This document shows positions 62,796-64,000 of a DNA stretch of 64,000 bases, in pieces. The notes beneath the pieces were generated by a model. That model was not told the origin of the DNA and made no database searches. It saw nothing but the letters and a program-made list of their open reading frames with translations. Position 1 is the stretch's first letter. Each line of letters starts with the position of its first letter. This DNA is from CBDAUN01 sp965214615 (GTDB taxonomy: Bacteria > Pseudomonadota > Gammaproteobacteria > Arenicellales > JAJDZL01). The translations under genes were made by a program, and so were the position numbers. Location of the stretch: positions 1,240,001 through 1,304,000 of the forward strand of contig OZ243952.1 of NCBI GenBank assembly GCA_965214615.1, given 5' to 3'.

Positions 62796-63986
62796 CTAGA
62801 AATCCGAAGTGCTGGAGAATTTGGGCTTTCTAGCTTTCATAAGAGCTGCCCCGTCCTCCTTTGTGTGATATTCAACATTCAATTCCAATCCCCCATTGCT
62901 CGACTTTTCAATGTTCAAAAAAACTTGCCCTTCTTGATAGGATATCCACAAATCCTGGGTCTTGTCTAAAACGAAGTTTTCTACTTCCTTGTCACCAAAC
63001 TCCCAGTCGCGCGAATATTTTCCATCAAGGCTTCCTTTCAACTCGTTGAATAGATTTGTTGGATCGGAAATTAAATCTAAAACATGAAAATGCGTTTGTA
63101 AACCTAATGCTACAACGAGTTTCTCAACTACTCTCTCACTTTCTGGCAGTTCAGGCAATGGCGAATAATATGCGAGAATATTGGCTAGCGTATTCCTGTC
63201 GACGAGCAATGTGTCAACAAAACGTGCGCTTGAATTTTGGCAAAATGACTCAAGCTGCCAGATTGTACTCTCACCTGCGCCATATCTCATCAATATGCCC
63301 AGACTCATAAGATCAATAGCATCTTCACCCCAAATGTCAATGAGCTCCGATTTAAAATCATATATCGAGTCATACCTTGGGAGCATTACCCCAAGTCTTC
63401 CTCTGGGAATTAACCCATGAAGTTTTTCGCATATCTTGTTTTCGTCTTGAACTTGGTACTCTTGTTGCAGATCAAGAATTAATTGATCGACATCATCCCA
63501 AGTCCATCCTATTTCTTCGGGTTCTGAATAAGTAACATAGAAACTGAGGTCGTCCAATCCATAACAACTGCTCACTGTGCAATTCGCATTGACAACGCTC
63601 TCCGGAGTGCCAATTCTTATGTCGCGAAATCCAATGCTTTCTGACGACGTCGACGATTCATCGGCTTTGGCGGCATTGGCATTGAGCAGGGAAATCAAGG
63701 AAAAAACAATCAAGATTCCCAAATTGATGTCGCCAGCCGCATTTGCCGAGTTGGGCCGTAGACCGAATGCCCGGGCGATGGTGTTTGGCTTTCTATTTTC
63801 TTCGCTCAATCTATCCCCGCACCCATGCCGGTTCAATCTCCAATTCAAGCACGCCAGATTGAACACTTTCTTCGCCTCTTTTTCCAAAAGAAATCTTGCT
63901 GTACTATTGCCGGCTGCATATGTCCGGTACGCAAAAAGTTGGCGAATCGAATTTTCGCATGCAATGCGACACGGCAGAGGCCGCAA
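62796..63986 (-). CDS. Hypothetical secreted or lipid-anchored protein
   Basis: The open frame gives 396 residues, but the first ~88 look unlike protein. A signal peptide reads INLGILIVFSLISLLNANAAKADES near 86-112 of the frame, so translation probably begins close to 63722 (TTG) or nearby, giving roughly 300 residues exported to the periplasm. The mature part contains FRDIRIGTPESVVNANC, CYGLDDLSFYVTYSEPEEIG, and two Cys in each of NCTVSSC and a later ICEKLHG/SFCQNS that could form disulfides. IRIGTP-hyphen repeats recall short domain proteins of unknown function. Nothing adjacent hints at a role. Confidence 0.55.
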   Translation of the reverse strand: MRPLPCRIACENSIRQLFAYRTYAAGNSTARFLLEKEAKKVFNLACLNWRLNRHGCGDRLSEENRKPNTIARAFGLRPNSANAAGDINLGILIVFSLISLLNANAAKADESSTSSESIGFRDIRIGTPESVVNANCTVSSCYGLDDLSFYVTYSEPEEIGWTWDDVDQLILDLQQEYQVQDENKICEKLHGLIPRGRLGVMLPRYDSIYDFKSELIDIWGEDAIDLMSLGILMRYGAGESTIWQLESFCQNSSARFVDTLLVDRNTLANILAYYSPLPELPESERVVEKLVVALGLQTHFHVLDLISDPTNLFNELKGSLDGKYSRDWEFGDKEVENFVLDKTQDLWISYQEGQVFLNIEKSSNGGLELNVEYHTKEDGAALMKARKPKFSSTSDF

Positions 63987-64000
63987 CCGCGGCTATGACG

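Overview
The window is a gene-dense, roughly 50% GC bacterial segment of about 45 recognisable genes. It looks like a marine or host-associated heterotrophic proteobacterium: it has an ETF:ubiquinone oxidoreductase, a BisC-type molybdoenzyme, acylating sulfoacetaldehyde dehydrogenase with a sulfoacetate-type CoA ligase, a BetI-like domain, and a corrinoid one-carbon cluster with MetF. The taxonomic call is inference; there is no rRNA or other marker gene and I found no tRNA.

Region 1 (1-12.2 kb) is a mixed metabolic and accessory stretch. It holds the end of an SDR gene lacking the usual catalytic Lys, a TetR/BetI regulator fused in one frame to a Rieske oxygenase, an AT-rich unknown gene, an eroded FitAB toxin-antitoxin locus, acetyl-CoA synthetase, a HAD phosphatase-like gene, an enolase-superfamily enzyme, a BisC-like molybdoenzyme, and a NucS-like nuclease gene broken by an in-frame TAA.

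Region 2 (12.6-30.2 kb) has a GNAT gene overlapping a double-length UvrA (about 1873 aa, four ATPase sites). Next comes a minus-strand cluster that looks like a complete corrinoid methyl-transfer pathway: UroD-type methyltransferase, corrinoid protein, MtrH/CmuB-type methyltransferase to tetrahydrofolate, MetF, an ASKHA/ferredoxin reactivase, a MetH-activation-domain-like protein, a CobW GTPase and a GntR regulator. The methyl donor is unknown. TPMT, a small virulence-factor family protein and glycerate kinase follow.

Region 3 (30.4-41.1 kb) is a defence island around an acyl-CoA dehydrogenase: an AlbA_2/ATPase-type regulator, a GmrSD-type restriction enzyme, a HigA-like orphan, a MutH-like endonuclease with a methyltransferase carrying a nine-cytosine tract, and an Xre/RES toxin-antitoxin pair. 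A 35-bp echo of the dehydrogenase 3' end and a repeated hairpin sequence mark the two edges of the GmrSD part.

Region 4 (41.3-49.6 kb) is a compact RiPP locus: a strong promoter, an NHLP-type precursor with only six residues after its Gly-Gly site, a one-helix stub of the HlyD adaptor, the two NHLP export ABC proteins, a CmcJ/NvfI-family oxygenase-like enzyme and an unknown protein. No YcaO, radical SAM or LanM-type enzyme is present, so the chemistry is likely new. A MATE exporter follows.

Region 5 (52-64 kb) has csaA, a sauS-sauT pair for sulfoacetate, a second AlbA_2/ATPase gene framed by two 122-bp direct repeats made of paired 11-bp units, an Fe(II)/2-oxoglutarate oxygenase-like gene, an aromatic amino acid decarboxylase-type PLP enzyme, ETF-QO and a secreted protein of unknown function.
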